Source of the DNA: Acidimicrobiia bacterium
Lineage (GTDB): Bacteria; Actinomycetota; Acidimicrobiia; Acidimicrobiales; Poriferisodalaceae
Length of the DNA stretch: 64,000 bases
Reading direction: 5' to 3'
Assembly: GCA_022820505.1 (NCBI GenBank)
Contig: JAJEFK010000005.1
Coordinates: 34,598 to 98,597, forward strand
Shown: one piece after another, positions 32,391 to 40,079 of the stretch
Position numbering within the stretch: the first letter of the stretch is position 1
Layout of the letters: each line of letters begins with the position of its first letter
The notes under the pieces: model-generated
Seen by the model: the letters and a program-made list of their open reading frames with translations, nothing else
What the model was told of the DNA's origin: nothing
The model's database searches: none
Program-made: the position numbers and the translations under genes

Positions 32391-32396
32391 CGAGCC

Positions 32397-32402
32397 ACCC
32401 TA
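32397..32402 (-). promoter_or_regulatory. -10 box TAGGGT of the tetR gene
   Basis: TAGGGT on the minus strand lies 6 bases before the ATG at 32390. Confidence 0.45.
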
Positions 32403-32455
32403 TCCAGCGACCTGCCGATCTGTAGTTGGAGGTATTAGTGCCGGCACAGATGGAC

Positions 32456-32484
32456 AGAGTGAGCACTCTTGGAGTTATCACTCT
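32456..32484. promoter_or_regulatory. Nested dyads in the tetR/menF spacer, candidate operator
   Basis: AGAGTGA (32456-32462) and TCACTCT (32478-32484) are inverted repeats, and GAGTG-AG-CACTC (32457-32468) is a tighter dyad nested in the left arm. The site is 12 bases upstream of the menF -10 box, a natural place for a TetR- or MerR-type regulator to bind. Confidence 0.5.
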
Positions 32485-32495
32485 CACAATGGGCG

Positions 32496-32501
32496 TACGC
32501 T
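32496..32501 (+). promoter_or_regulatory. -10 box TACGCT of the merR-menF fusion gene
   Basis: TACGCT lies 6 bases before the GTG at 32508. Confidence 0.5.
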
Positions 32502-32507
32502 GAGGGC

Positions 32508-34778
32508 GTGCGGGTGGAGGAGCTGGCGGCGGCGCATGAGGTGAGCGTGGACACCGTGCGCTACTACCAGAAGATCGGGCTGCTGCACCCGCCCGCGCGC
32601 CAAGGGCGCATGGCGCGCTACGACGAGAGCCATGCGCGGCGGCTCGGCGAGATCCGGCGCCTGTCCGCGGCGGGCTTCTCGCTGGCGCAGATCGGCCAGC
32701 TCAGCGACGGCGGCGACGATCCGATGCTGGTCGCGCTCGGCGCACGCCACGGCGACACCCTGACCTTCGAGGAGCTGGTGCGCCAGTCCGGGCTCGACGA
32801 AGAACTGGTGCGGCTCGCGACCGACACCGGCTTGGTGCGGCCGTTGCGGACGTCGGCGGGCGGTGCCGATGACGTGCCCGAGGCTGCCCGCGAGGCAGCG
32901 GACGGCGAGGGTGCCATGGGCGGCACGCTCTACAGCGCCGGGGCCTTGACGATGCTGCGCGCGGCCACGGAGCTGCTCGCCGCCGAGATGCCGCTCGACG
33001 ACCTCATCGGCCTCGCGCTGCGGCACGCCTCGAACATGGAAGCTGTCGCTGCGGACGCGGTCGGGCTGTTCGCCGACCGCTTCGCCGACGTGCCCGCTGC
33101 ACAGCGCGCCGACCTGGCTGCTCGCCTGATCCCGCTGGTGACCGACCTGGTGGCGCAGCACTTCCGCGAGTCGCTCGTGGAGCACGCCACCGAGCGCATC
33201 CTGGCCGGCGACATCGACGATGAGCCGGCCAGTTCCGATGCGATGGCAACCGATACGCCGAACGCCCGGCACGCCGGGGATTCGGGTCGCCGCACCTCAG
33301 CGGGGTTGTGCACTCGGACCGCCCTGACATTGGAATGCCGGGAACTGTCCGGCGAGCTGGACCCGCTGGCAGTGTTCGCTGCCTCCGACGCGCACCAACG
33401 GGTGTACTGGGCGTGTCCCGACGACGACCTGGAGTTCTGTGCGCTCGGCAGTGCTTTCGACGCCACCGCCGGGGCCGGCGCCGAACGCTTCGCCTCCGCC
33501 GCCGAGGCGCTGAGCCTGCTGGACGTCACCATGACCGGCGACAGCGGTCACCCGATCGGGCCGCTGACCGTGGGCGGCTTCTCGTTCCGTCCCGAGGCGC
33601 CCGCGGCAGGCTCGGCGTGGGAGCCATTCGGCACCGGCTGCCTGACCGTGCCCGAAGTGCTCGTCGTGCGCCGGGGCGGCCAGTCGTGGCTGACCTCGGT
33701 GCCCGGTGCGCCCGTCTGGCCGGTGATGGCGGCATCGCGATCGGGAGTCGGGGGGGCATGTGCCACCTGCGGCGCGGCTGACGGCAGCGGAGTCTGCGGC
33801 CTCGCCGCTGCTGCCGGTGCGCCCGCCGCGGACTGCGCCCGCGACGACATGACCGTGCGAGGCGACGCCGGCGACGATCTCACCGGCACGGCTGCGGGCA
33901 GCCTGGCCGATCCTGAACTCGAAGCGGGGCCCGCGAGCGATCTGAATGCGGCAGCGCTGGCCGTGCTCGGCGGGAGGTACCGAGCCGACGACGGCTACAC
34001 CGAGCTGGTGCGGCGTGCTCTCGGCAGGATCGCCGAAGGCGGGCTGGACAAGGTCGTGACGGCGCGGGAGCTGCACATCGCGTCGGGGCTCGAGCCCGTC
34101 GCGGTGCTCAACCGCCTGCGGTCGCGTTACCCGTCCTGCGTCACGTTCGCATTCGGACGCGGGGCGCAGACGTTCTTCGGCGCCACGCCCGAACAGCTGG
34201 TGCACTGCGACGGGCTGCGGCTGCAGACCGACGCGCTGGCCGGCTCGGGACCCCGTGTCGGCGATCCGGCACGCGACCGGGAACTCGCGGCCGAGCTGCA
34301 ACGCGATCCCAAGGAGCTGACCGAGCACGCCATGGTGGTCACCGACGTGCGCGACACGCTGCGTGCGTGCGGCGCGGCGCTCGATCCGCCCTCGCCGACC
34401 GGCGTCATGGAGCTGCGGCGCATCATGCACCTGCACACACCCATCAGCGGGCGCGTCCCCGCCGGCACGACGGTGCTGGAGCTCGCGAGCGCACTGCACC
34501 CGACGGCCGCGGTCGCCGGACTGCCGCGGCGCGTCGCCCGCGACTGGATCTCAGAGCACGAAGGCTTCGAGCGCGGCTGGTACGCAGCTCCGGTCGGCTG
34601 GACGACGCTGGACGGGCGCGGCGAGTTCCGCGTCGCGCTGCGCTGCGCGCTGACCGGTCCCTCCGAGACCCGGCTGTTCGCCGGCGGCGGCATCGTGGAG
34701 GGCGCGGATCCCGGTGCCGAGCTGACCGAGACCAACATCAAGCTCGAAGCCCTCCTGTACGCACTCGAGGGCGACTGA
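32508..34778 (+). CDS. menF: MerR-type regulator fused to isochorismate synthase (MenF)
   Basis: The protein has 756 residues in one uninterrupted frame. Residues 1-70 are a MerR-type winged helix (VEELAAAHEVSVDTVRYYQKIGLL, then GRMARYDESHARRLGEIRRL), and 75-220 a helical region as in actinobacterial MerR-like proteins. From about 280 to the end is isochorismate synthase: catalytic Lys near 515 (LDKVVTARELH), FGATPEQLVHCDG, the Glu of DPKELTEHAMVV, MHLHTPISGR, and the metal-binding AELTETNIKLEALLYAL. A Cys-rich insert (ACATCGAADGSGVCG) lies near 417-431. MenF converts chorismate to isochorismate, the entry to menaquinone. The menD gene starts 8 bases after the stop. The GTG start follows a TACGCT box by 6 bases. 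A DNA-binding domain on this enzyme is highly unusual. Confidence 0.85.
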   Translation: MRVEELAAAHEVSVDTVRYYQKIGLLHPPARQGRMARYDESHARRLGEIRRLSAAGFSLAQIGQLSDGGDDPMLVALGARHGDTLTFEELVRQSGLDEELVRLATDTGLVRPLRTSAGGADDVPEAAREAADGEGAMGGTLYSAGALTMLRAATELLAAEMPLDDLIGLALRHASNMEAVAADAVGLFADRFADVPAAQRADLAARLIPLVTDLVAQHFRESLVEHATERILAGDIDDEPASSDAMATDTPNARHAGDSGRRTSAGLCTRTALTLECRELSGELDPLAVFAASDAHQRVYWACPDDDLEFCALGSAFDATAGAGAERFASAAEALSLLDVTMTGDSGHPIGPLTVGGFSFRPEAPAAGSAWEPFGTGCLTVPEVLVVRRGGQSWLTSVPGAPVWPVMAASRSGVGGACATCGAADGSGVCGLAAAAGAPAADCARDDMTVRGDAGDDLTGTAAGSLADPELEAGPASDLNAAALAVLGGRYRADDGYTELVRRALGRIAEGGLDKVVTARELHIASGLEPVAVLNRLRSRYPSCVTFAFGRGAQTFFGATPEQLVHCDGLRLQTDALAGSGPRVGDPARDRELAAELQRDPKELTEHAMVVTDVRDTLRACGAALDPPSPTGVMELRRIMHLHTPISGRVPAGTTVLELASALHPTAAVAGLPRRVARDWISEHEGFERGWYAAPVGWTTLDGRGEFRVALRCALTGPSETRLFAGGGIVEGADPGAELTETNIKLEALLYALEGD

Positions 34779-34786
34779 GCGGCAGC

Positions 34787-35350
34787 ATGCAGATCTCCGA
34801 CGACGATGCTGCCTATTCGGCCTGCCGTTCGCTGTGCGAGGGTCTCGTGGGCGCGGGCATCACCGACGCGGTGGTGTCGCCGGGCTCGCGGTCGATGCCG
34901 CTGACGCTCACCGTCGATGCCACTGCCGGCCTGCGCACCTGGGTGCGTATCGACGAGCGGTCGGCCGGGTACTTCGCGCTCGGGCTGGCCAAGGGCTCGG
35001 GCAGGCCGGTGCTGCTGGTGTGCACGTCGGGCACTGCAGCGGCCAACTACCTGCCGGCGGTGGTCGAGGCCCATTACTCAGGTGTGCCGCTGGTAGTGCT
35101 GACCGCAGACCGGCCGCCCGAGCTGCGGGGCTGGGGAGCAGGGCAGACCATCGATCAGCACGGGCTGTACGGCAGCCACGTGCGCTGGTTCTGCGAGACG
35201 CCGGTGCCCTCGGAGCTGCCGGTCGATCAGGCAGTGCGGTGGTTCGGCGTCGCGGCTGCTCGGGCCGTGGAGCAGGCGACCGGCTCAAGCCCTGGTCCTG
35301 TGCACCTCAATATGCCGTTTCGCGAGCCACTGGAGCCGCTGCCGTGCTGA
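34787..35350 (+). CDS. menD: MenD N-terminal half (SEPHCHC synthase, Pyr domain)
   Basis: The 187-residue protein covers the first domain of MenD: CRSLCEGLVGAGITDAVVSPGSRSMPLTL, the cofactor Glu in RIDERSAGYFALGLAK, and LLVCTSGTAAANYLPAVVEAHYSGVPLVVLTADRPPEL. It stops with TGA at 35350 exactly at the domain border (GPVHLNMPFREPLEPLPC). The rest of the enzyme is in the next frame, whose GTG overlaps this stop (GTGCTGA). The two chains together have a normal MenD length. It follows menF by 8 bases. A sequencing indel is an alternative explanation. Confidence 0.85.
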   Translation: MQISDDDAAYSACRSLCEGLVGAGITDAVVSPGSRSMPLTLTVDATAGLRTWVRIDERSAGYFALGLAKGSGRPVLLVCTSGTAAANYLPAVVEAHYSGVPLVVLTADRPPELRGWGAGQTIDQHGLYGSHVRWFCETPVPSELPVDQAVRWFGVAAARAVEQATGSSPGPVHLNMPFREPLEPLPC

Positions 35351-36489
35351 GCGAGTGGGCGATGGCGCACGAGCGCGGGGTGGTCGTGGCCGGGCCCATG
35401 TGGGATGGGGATCGCTGGACGGAGGCCGTGGCCGCGTTCTGCCGGGCCTCTGGGTGGCCGCTGCTGGCCGAGCCGTGCTCGCAGCTCCGGCGTGAGCTGG
35501 ACGGGGTGGTGGTCACCGACCATCACGACCTGCTGCTGCGAACGCCATGGGCCGATGCAGAACCGCCCGATGCGGTGCTGCGCATCGGCGGCGCGCCGAC
35601 CTGCAAGCCGCTGCGGCTGTGGATCGAGCGGCACCGTCCAGCGTTCGCCTTCGTCGATCCGGCCAGCACCTGGACCGATGCGAGCTTCAGCGTCTCGTTG
35701 CATTTGACGATCGGGCCAGAGGCCGTGACCGACGCGGCCCGCACACTGTTGTCGCCGGAATCTGGGTGGGCACAGCGCTGGGCCGACGCCGATGAGCGCG
35801 CCGCCGCGGCAGTCGACAGCCTGCTCGACGCTGAACCGTTGCTGGAAGCCGGCGTGGCTCGCCAGTTGGGGCGCAGCCTTCCAGCGGGCCACGCGCTGTA
35901 CGTGTCGAACTCGATGCCGGCGCGTGACGTCGATTCGTACTTGCGAGCCCGCGCCGAAACTCTGGCAGTGCACGCCCACCGGGGCGCGAGCGGCATCGAC
36001 GGCGTGATCTCCGCTGCGACCGGCGTGGCAGCGTCGGGAGCCCCGACCACGGTGCTGGTCGGCGACCTGGCATTCCGTCACGATCTCGGCGGGCTCGTGG
36101 GAGCGTTCGACACTCTGCCAGCCGCCCATGGTGGGCCTGGCGGGCTGGATCTCACCGTGGTGGTCGTGGACAACGGCGGCGGCACGATCTTCTCGTTCCT
36201 GCCTGCCTACGGTGTCATCGACCCCGGAGCGTTCGACCGCCTGCTGACGACGCCACCTGAACGCAGCAGCGCGGAGCTGGCGAGCGGACTCTTCGCGGCC
36301 ATGGGCTTCGAGCACCACCACATCGGCTCGCGTGACGAGCTGCATGCGCTGCTGGCCGCTCCTGTGTCGAATCGGGGCGTGCGCGTCATCACCATCGACA
36401 TCGACGCGGTCGCAAACCGGGATCAGCACCGCCGTCTGGCCGACGCAGTCGCGGCGGCAGTCCAGGGCGCAGAGCCACGCTCGCAGTAA
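35344..36489 (+). CDS. menD: MenD C-terminal part (SEPHCHC synthase, middle and PP domains)
   Basis: The 381-residue protein begins VLSEWAMAHERGVVVAGP at GTG 35344 and holds the middle domain and the thiamine diphosphate-binding domain: SNSMPARDVDSYL, the HRGASGIDGVISAATG segment, VLVGDLAFRHDLGGL and VVVDNGGGTIFSFLP. With the preceding chain it would form the enzyme that joins isochorismate and 2-oxoglutarate. Translation probably re-initiates at the GTGCTGA overlap. menH follows through a TAATG overlap, so the unit is tightly coupled. Confidence 0.85.
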   Translation: MLSEWAMAHERGVVVAGPMWDGDRWTEAVAAFCRASGWPLLAEPCSQLRRELDGVVVTDHHDLLLRTPWADAEPPDAVLRIGGAPTCKPLRLWIERHRPAFAFVDPASTWTDASFSVSLHLTIGPEAVTDAARTLLSPESGWAQRWADADERAAAAVDSLLDAEPLLEAGVARQLGRSLPAGHALYVSNSMPARDVDSYLRARAETLAVHAHRGASGIDGVISAATGVAASGAPTTVLVGDLAFRHDLGGLVGAFDTLPAAHGGPGGLDLTVVVVDNGGGTIFSFLPAYGVIDPGAFDRLLTTPPERSSAELASGLFAAMGFEHHHIGSRDELHALLAAPVSNRGVRVITIDIDAVANRDQHRRLADAVAAAVQGAEPRSQ

Positions 36490-37295
36490 TGCCGCTGTCG
36501 GAACCGTTGCAGCTCGCCGCCAATGTCACGAGCAGCGGCGAGCCGGTCATCGTCATCCACGGATTCACCGGCAGTGCCGAAGCGATGGCACCGCTGGTGG
36601 AACGGCTCGACGGCTACCGGTGCATCGCCGTGGACCTGGTCGGCCACGGCCGGAGCCCTTCCCCCGCTGACCTTGCGCTGTACAGCATCGAGGCGATGGC
36701 AGCGTCGGTGGCCGGACTCGCGGCGAGCGCAGGCGACGGGCCGTGCCACGTCGTTGGCTACTCGATGGGCGGTCGGGTGGCGCTGACGCTGGTTTCGGGG
36801 CATCGGGAGGTCTGCAGGTCGCTGACGCTCATCAGCGCCACCGCCGGGATCGCGGATGCCTCGGAGCGGGCGCAGCGACGCCGGGCTGATGAGACACTCG
36901 CTGATCGGATCGGTGAACACGGCCTGGCCCGCTTCGTCGACGAGTGGATGGGTCTGCCGATGTGGGATCCGCTCCGGGCGAGTCTCGGCCCCGAGGCGTG
37001 GCAGTCGTCCATCGATCAGCGCCTGCGCTCCGATCCCACCGGTCTGGCGAACTCGCTGCGCGCCGCCGGAACGGGCTCCATGACGCCGCTGTGGGACCGA
37101 TTGGGCGCCCTCGACGTGCCGACGCTGGTCGTCTGCGGCGAGCTGGACACCAAATTCGTTGCAATCGGACACGAGATGAACGGCCTGCTGCCCGCCAGCG
37201 AGCTGGTCGTGTTGGCCGGCGCGGGCCACGCCGCGCACCTCGAGGTGCCCGACGATTGCGTCGCGGCGATCCGCCGGCACCTCGACGCGTGCTGA
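36489..37295 (+). CDS. menH: MenH-type alpha/beta hydrolase (SHCHC synthase)
   Basis: The 268-residue alpha/beta hydrolase has the MenH features VIHGFTGSAEAMAPL, the nucleophile elbow VVGYSMGGRVAL, the acid in VCGELDTKF and the His in AGAGHAAHLEVP. MenH removes pyruvate from SEPHCHC to give SHCHC in menaquinone synthesis. Its ATG overlaps the menD stop (TAATG). The gene ends 6 bases before the convergent cdd stop. Confidence 0.85.
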   Translation: MPLSEPLQLAANVTSSGEPVIVIHGFTGSAEAMAPLVERLDGYRCIAVDLVGHGRSPSPADLALYSIEAMAASVAGLAASAGDGPCHVVGYSMGGRVALTLVSGHREVCRSLTLISATAGIADASERAQRRRADETLADRIGEHGLARFVDEWMGLPMWDPLRASLGPEAWQSSIDQRLRSDPTGLANSLRAAGTGSMTPLWDRLGALDVPTLVVCGELDTKFVAIGHEMNGLLPASELVVLAGAGHAAHLEVPDDCVAAIRRHLDAC

Positions 37296-37301
37296 GAGCT
37301 G

Positions 37302-37694
37302 TCAGTCCTGCGGAAGCGGGAACTCGAATGCGCCGGGCAACAGCTCGGCAACGGTGGTGCTCTCGTTCACAGCGCATTCAGGACCGCCGGCTTCGAGCAG
37401 CAGTTGGCGGCAACGACCGCACGGAGCCAGCAGTTCGCCGTCTGCATCGGTGACGGTCACCGCAACCAGGCGGCCTCCCCCGCTGCGATGCAGATCGCAG
37501 ACCAAGGCGCACTCGGCGCAGAGCGTCAGCCCGTACGAGGCGTTCTCGACGTTGCAGCCAGTGACGATCCGGCCGTCGTCGACGAGACCTGCCGCGCCCA
37601 CATGGAAGTTCGAGTACGGCGCATACGCCGTGCGGCACGCCTCGTGCGCCCGAGCGCGCAGCCCGGCCCAGGGGATTGCTGCATCCTCGCTCAT
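37302..37694 (-). CDS. cdd: Cytidine deaminase
   Basis: The 130-residue enzyme deaminates cytidine and deoxycytidine. The zinc and catalytic motifs are NASYGLTLCAECALV (Cys-Ala-Glu) and LAPCGRCRQLL (PCxxC). The substrate segment YAPYSNFHVGAAGL is complete. ATG 37694 was chosen because GGAGG lies 9 bases upstream; an ATG at 37703 is too close to it. It stands on the opposite strand between menH and menC and is not part of the men pathway. The nucleoside importer genes at 43.3-48.2 kb could supply its substrate. Confidence 0.92.
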   Translation of the reverse strand: MSEDAAIPWAGLRARAHEACRTAYAPYSNFHVGAAGLVDDGRIVTGCNVENASYGLTLCAECALVCDLHRSGGGRLVAVTVTDADGELLAPCGRCRQLLLEAGGPECAVNESTTVAELLPGAFEFPLPQD

Positions 37695-37762
37695 GCCGAA
37701 CATGCCTCCCGCGTCGCCTGAGCGACGAGAGTACGGCCGATGAGGCCACCCCAGTGAGCCAA

Positions 37763-37768
37763 TAGCGT
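37763..37768 (+). promoter_or_regulatory. -10 box TAGCGT of menC
   Basis: TAGCGT lies 7 bases before the GTG at 37776. Confidence 0.5.
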
Positions 37769-37775
37769 TCACCCC

Positions 37776-38816
37776 GTGCAGGTGACGCTGCGTGAATTCG
37801 AGCTGCCACTGCTGCAGCCGCTGCTGACCGCTCACGGCTCGATCGCCGTGCGGCGGGGCATCGAGGTGCGCGTCGGTGACGACGCCTGCGTCGGCACGGG
37901 CGAGGCGGCGCCGCTGCCTGGCTTCGGTGTCGAAACCTACGACGAAGCGCTGGCAGCACTGGAACGCTGGGCCGAGAACCCCGACGGCGAACCGCCCCGC
38001 GAGCCGTGCGCCGCCGCTGCTGTGGAATCGGCACTCACCCAGCTCGACGCCGAGATCGAGGGCGTCACACTGTCCACATTGCTGGCCGAGAACCCACCCG
38101 CGCAGCGGCGCATCGCCACCCACGCGTTGGTGTCCGATCTCGATCCCGAGGCTGCGGCTCAACGCGCAGCGCACGCCGCCGCGGCAGGTCACCTGGCTGT
38201 GAAGCTCAAGGTTGCTGCCCACCACGACGCCAGCAGTGGCGGCAACGGCAGCGCCGCCGCGGCCATTGCCGAACAGTCGGTGCGGATCGCGCACGTGCGC
38301 CACTCCCTGCCCGCCGGCGTGGCACTGCGACTCGATGCCAACGGCGGCTGGGATCGCGCGACCGCGGTGAAGGTGCTGCGCCCTGTCGGCCACCTCGACA
38401 TCGAGTTCATCGAAGAGCCCACACCTCAGGCCGCTGACTGGGCACAGATCAGCCGCACGGTCGGGCTGCCGGTTGCTGCCGACGAGCACTTGCGTGATGC
38501 CGATGCGCTTGACCGGCTGATCGCGGTCGGTGCGATCGAGGTGGCTGTGCTCAAGCCGGCGGTGTTGGGTGGTCCGCACGCTGTTTTCGACTTGGCCCGG
38601 CAGGCGGCGATGCGGGGGGTTCGCTCGGTGGTTTCGTCGTTCATCTGCGGGCCTGCGGGGTTGCGCATCGCTCGTGAGACTGCTGTCGCGGTTGATCCGC
38701 ATGGGGTGCATGGGATCGGCACTGCGACTTTGTTTGCTGAGGCGCTGCCGGAGGATGTGACGCCTGCCGGCGGCTACTTGCCGGTGCCTACCGAAGCTTC
38801 CAGCAGTGTCACCTAG
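37776..38816 (+). CDS. menC: o-Succinylbenzoate synthase
   Basis: The 346-residue enolase-superfamily enzyme dehydrates SHCHC to o-succinylbenzoate. The active-site lysine pair is in HLAVKLKVA, metal ligands in LRLDANGGWD, IEFIEEP and AADEHL, and the second catalytic Lys in VAVLKPAVLGG. The GTG start at 37776 lies 7 bases after a TAGCGT box. An Ala/Gly/Ser insert (HHDASSGGNGSAAAA) lengthens the loop after the KxK motif. The last 80 codons shift to T-ending choices, a patch that continues into menE. The stop overlaps the convergent menE stop. Confidence 0.9.
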   Translation: MQVTLREFELPLLQPLLTAHGSIAVRRGIEVRVGDDACVGTGEAAPLPGFGVETYDEALAALERWAENPDGEPPREPCAAAAVESALTQLDAEIEGVTLSTLLAENPPAQRRIATHALVSDLDPEAAAQRAAHAAAAGHLAVKLKVAAHHDASSGGNGSAAAAIAEQSVRIAHVRHSLPAGVALRLDANGGWDRATAVKVLRPVGHLDIEFIEEPTPQAADWAQISRTVGLPVAADEHLRDADALDRLIAVGAIEVAVLKPAVLGGPHAVFDLARQAAMRGVRSVVSSFICGPAGLRIARETAVAVDPHGVHGIGTATLFAEALPEDVTPAGGYLPVPTEASSSVT

Positions 38817-39919
38817 ATGCGCCAGCGTTGAGTTTTTCCTAGGGGGGTCTGGGGCAGTTCGTTGACGAGCTCTATGGCTCGGGGGGCGCAGTAGGCGGGG
38901 AGTTCCGCCTTCACGGTGTCGCGCAGGGCTTCGAGACTGGGCGGTTGGGCGTGGTCTGTTGGGACGATTACTGCTGTAACTGCTTGGCCCCATTCGGGGT
39001 CTGGTCGGCCCACAATCACTACGTCAGCGATGGCCGGCAACTGCGCCAGAATTCGCTCAATGGCTACTGGCCAGACTTTTTCGGCTCCTGTGGTGATCAT
39101 GTCGTCGACTCTTCCGAAGACGGAGAGCTGGCCTTCTTCTGACAGGGCGCCGGCATCTCCTGTGGGGAACCAGCCGTCGCTTGTTCGGGGGTCGCTTCCG
39201 TCGCGGTAGCAGCGCAGGAGCATCGGGCAGCGGAGCTGTACTTCGCCTTCGGCGATGCGGAGCTGTACGCCTTCTAGCGGCCAGCCTTCGTAGATCACGC
39301 CGCTGAAGGTTTCGGTCATGCCGTAGGTGGCGACGGTGTTGGGGGGCCGTTGGGCGGGCATGGCGGAGCCGCCGAGCAGGATGGCCCGGAATGCCGCTGC
39401 GTCGATGCGCGCGAGCGCGGTGGGTACCAGAGAGGTGAGTGTTGTGCCTTGGCGGGCTGCTGTTTCGACTGCGGCTGCGTCGAAGCCGTCGTGGACCTCT
39501 AAGGGCGTGTCGGTGAGCAGCGCGCGGACGACTACTGCCAGACCGCCGACGTGTGCGAGGGGGAGGCATGCCAGCCAGCGGTCGGTGCTGAGGTCGACGG
39601 CGAGCGCGGAGCTGGTTGCCATGGCGTTGGCCTCTATGGCTGCGTGGGTGAGGACCGCGCCTTTCGGATCTCCGGTGCTGCCACTGGTGGCCATGACGAG
39701 TGCGTCGTCCGCCTCGACGTCCCAGCCGCCTCGGCGGCGGTGGCGGCCGGTGGCGTCCACGACGACGCTGGCGCCCATGCGCTCGATGAGCGACTCCTGC
39801 GCAGCGGCCGGCAGCCGCTGATCCACGGGCAGCACTGCATCGCCGGCATCCCAGGCTCGCTGCAGCTCGGTTACGAAGCGATCACCGCCGCCGATCGCCA
39901 GCGCTACCAGTCGTCGCAC
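38813..39919 (-). CDS. menE: o-Succinylbenzoate-CoA ligase
   Basis: The 368-residue adenylating enzyme activates o-succinylbenzoate with CoA. Motifs are LVMATSGSTGDPKGAVLTHAAI, LACLPLAHVGGLAVVVRALL, the TYGMTETFSGVIY segment, GWFPTGDAG and the C-terminal NELPQTPLGKTQRW. GTG 39919 was chosen because it lies 7 bases after a TAATGT box and precedes the first folded segment. It is short for the ANL family but normal for actinobacterial MenE. It converges on menC, with stops overlapping by 4 bases. Confidence 0.88.
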   Translation of the reverse strand: MRRLVALAIGGGDRFVTELQRAWDAGDAVLPVDQRLPAAAQESLIERMGASVVVDATGRHRRRGGWDVEADDALVMATSGSTGDPKGAVLTHAAIEANAMATSSALAVDLSTDRWLACLPLAHVGGLAVVVRALLTDTPLEVHDGFDAAAVETAARQGTTLTSLVPTALARIDAAAFRAILLGGSAMPAQRPPNTVATYGMTETFSGVIYEGWPLEGVQLRIAEGEVQLRCPMLLRCYRDGSDPRTSDGWFPTGDAGALSEEGQLSVFGRVDDMITTGAEKVWPVAIERILAQLPAIADVVIVGRPDPEWGQAVTAVIVPTDHAQPPSLEALRDTVKAELPAYCAPRAIELVNELPQTPLGKTQRWRI

Positions 39920-39926
39920 GGCGCGG

Positions 39927-39932
39927 ACATTA
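39927..39932 (-). promoter_or_regulatory. -10 box TAATGT of menE
   Basis: TAATGT on the minus strand lies 7 bases before the GTG at 39919. Confidence 0.5.
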
Positions 39933-40079
39933 CCGACGCAGCCGCCCGAGCCCGCCGAAATTTGCGCTCGGCTGGCGCGGCGCTTCGAGGGTGTCCGCGG
40001 GCAACTACCGGGATCGTTCGCCCGACATCGATGAGATGTTGGCGGAGTTGTCGCACGTGGGCGCGAGACTGTCGGCTGC

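Noticed and set aside
35330..35360. Programmed -1 frameshift joining the two menD parts
   Set aside because: There is no slippery heptamer or downstream stem before the TGA, and the GTGCTGA overlap supports re-initiation instead. A sequencing indel remains possible.
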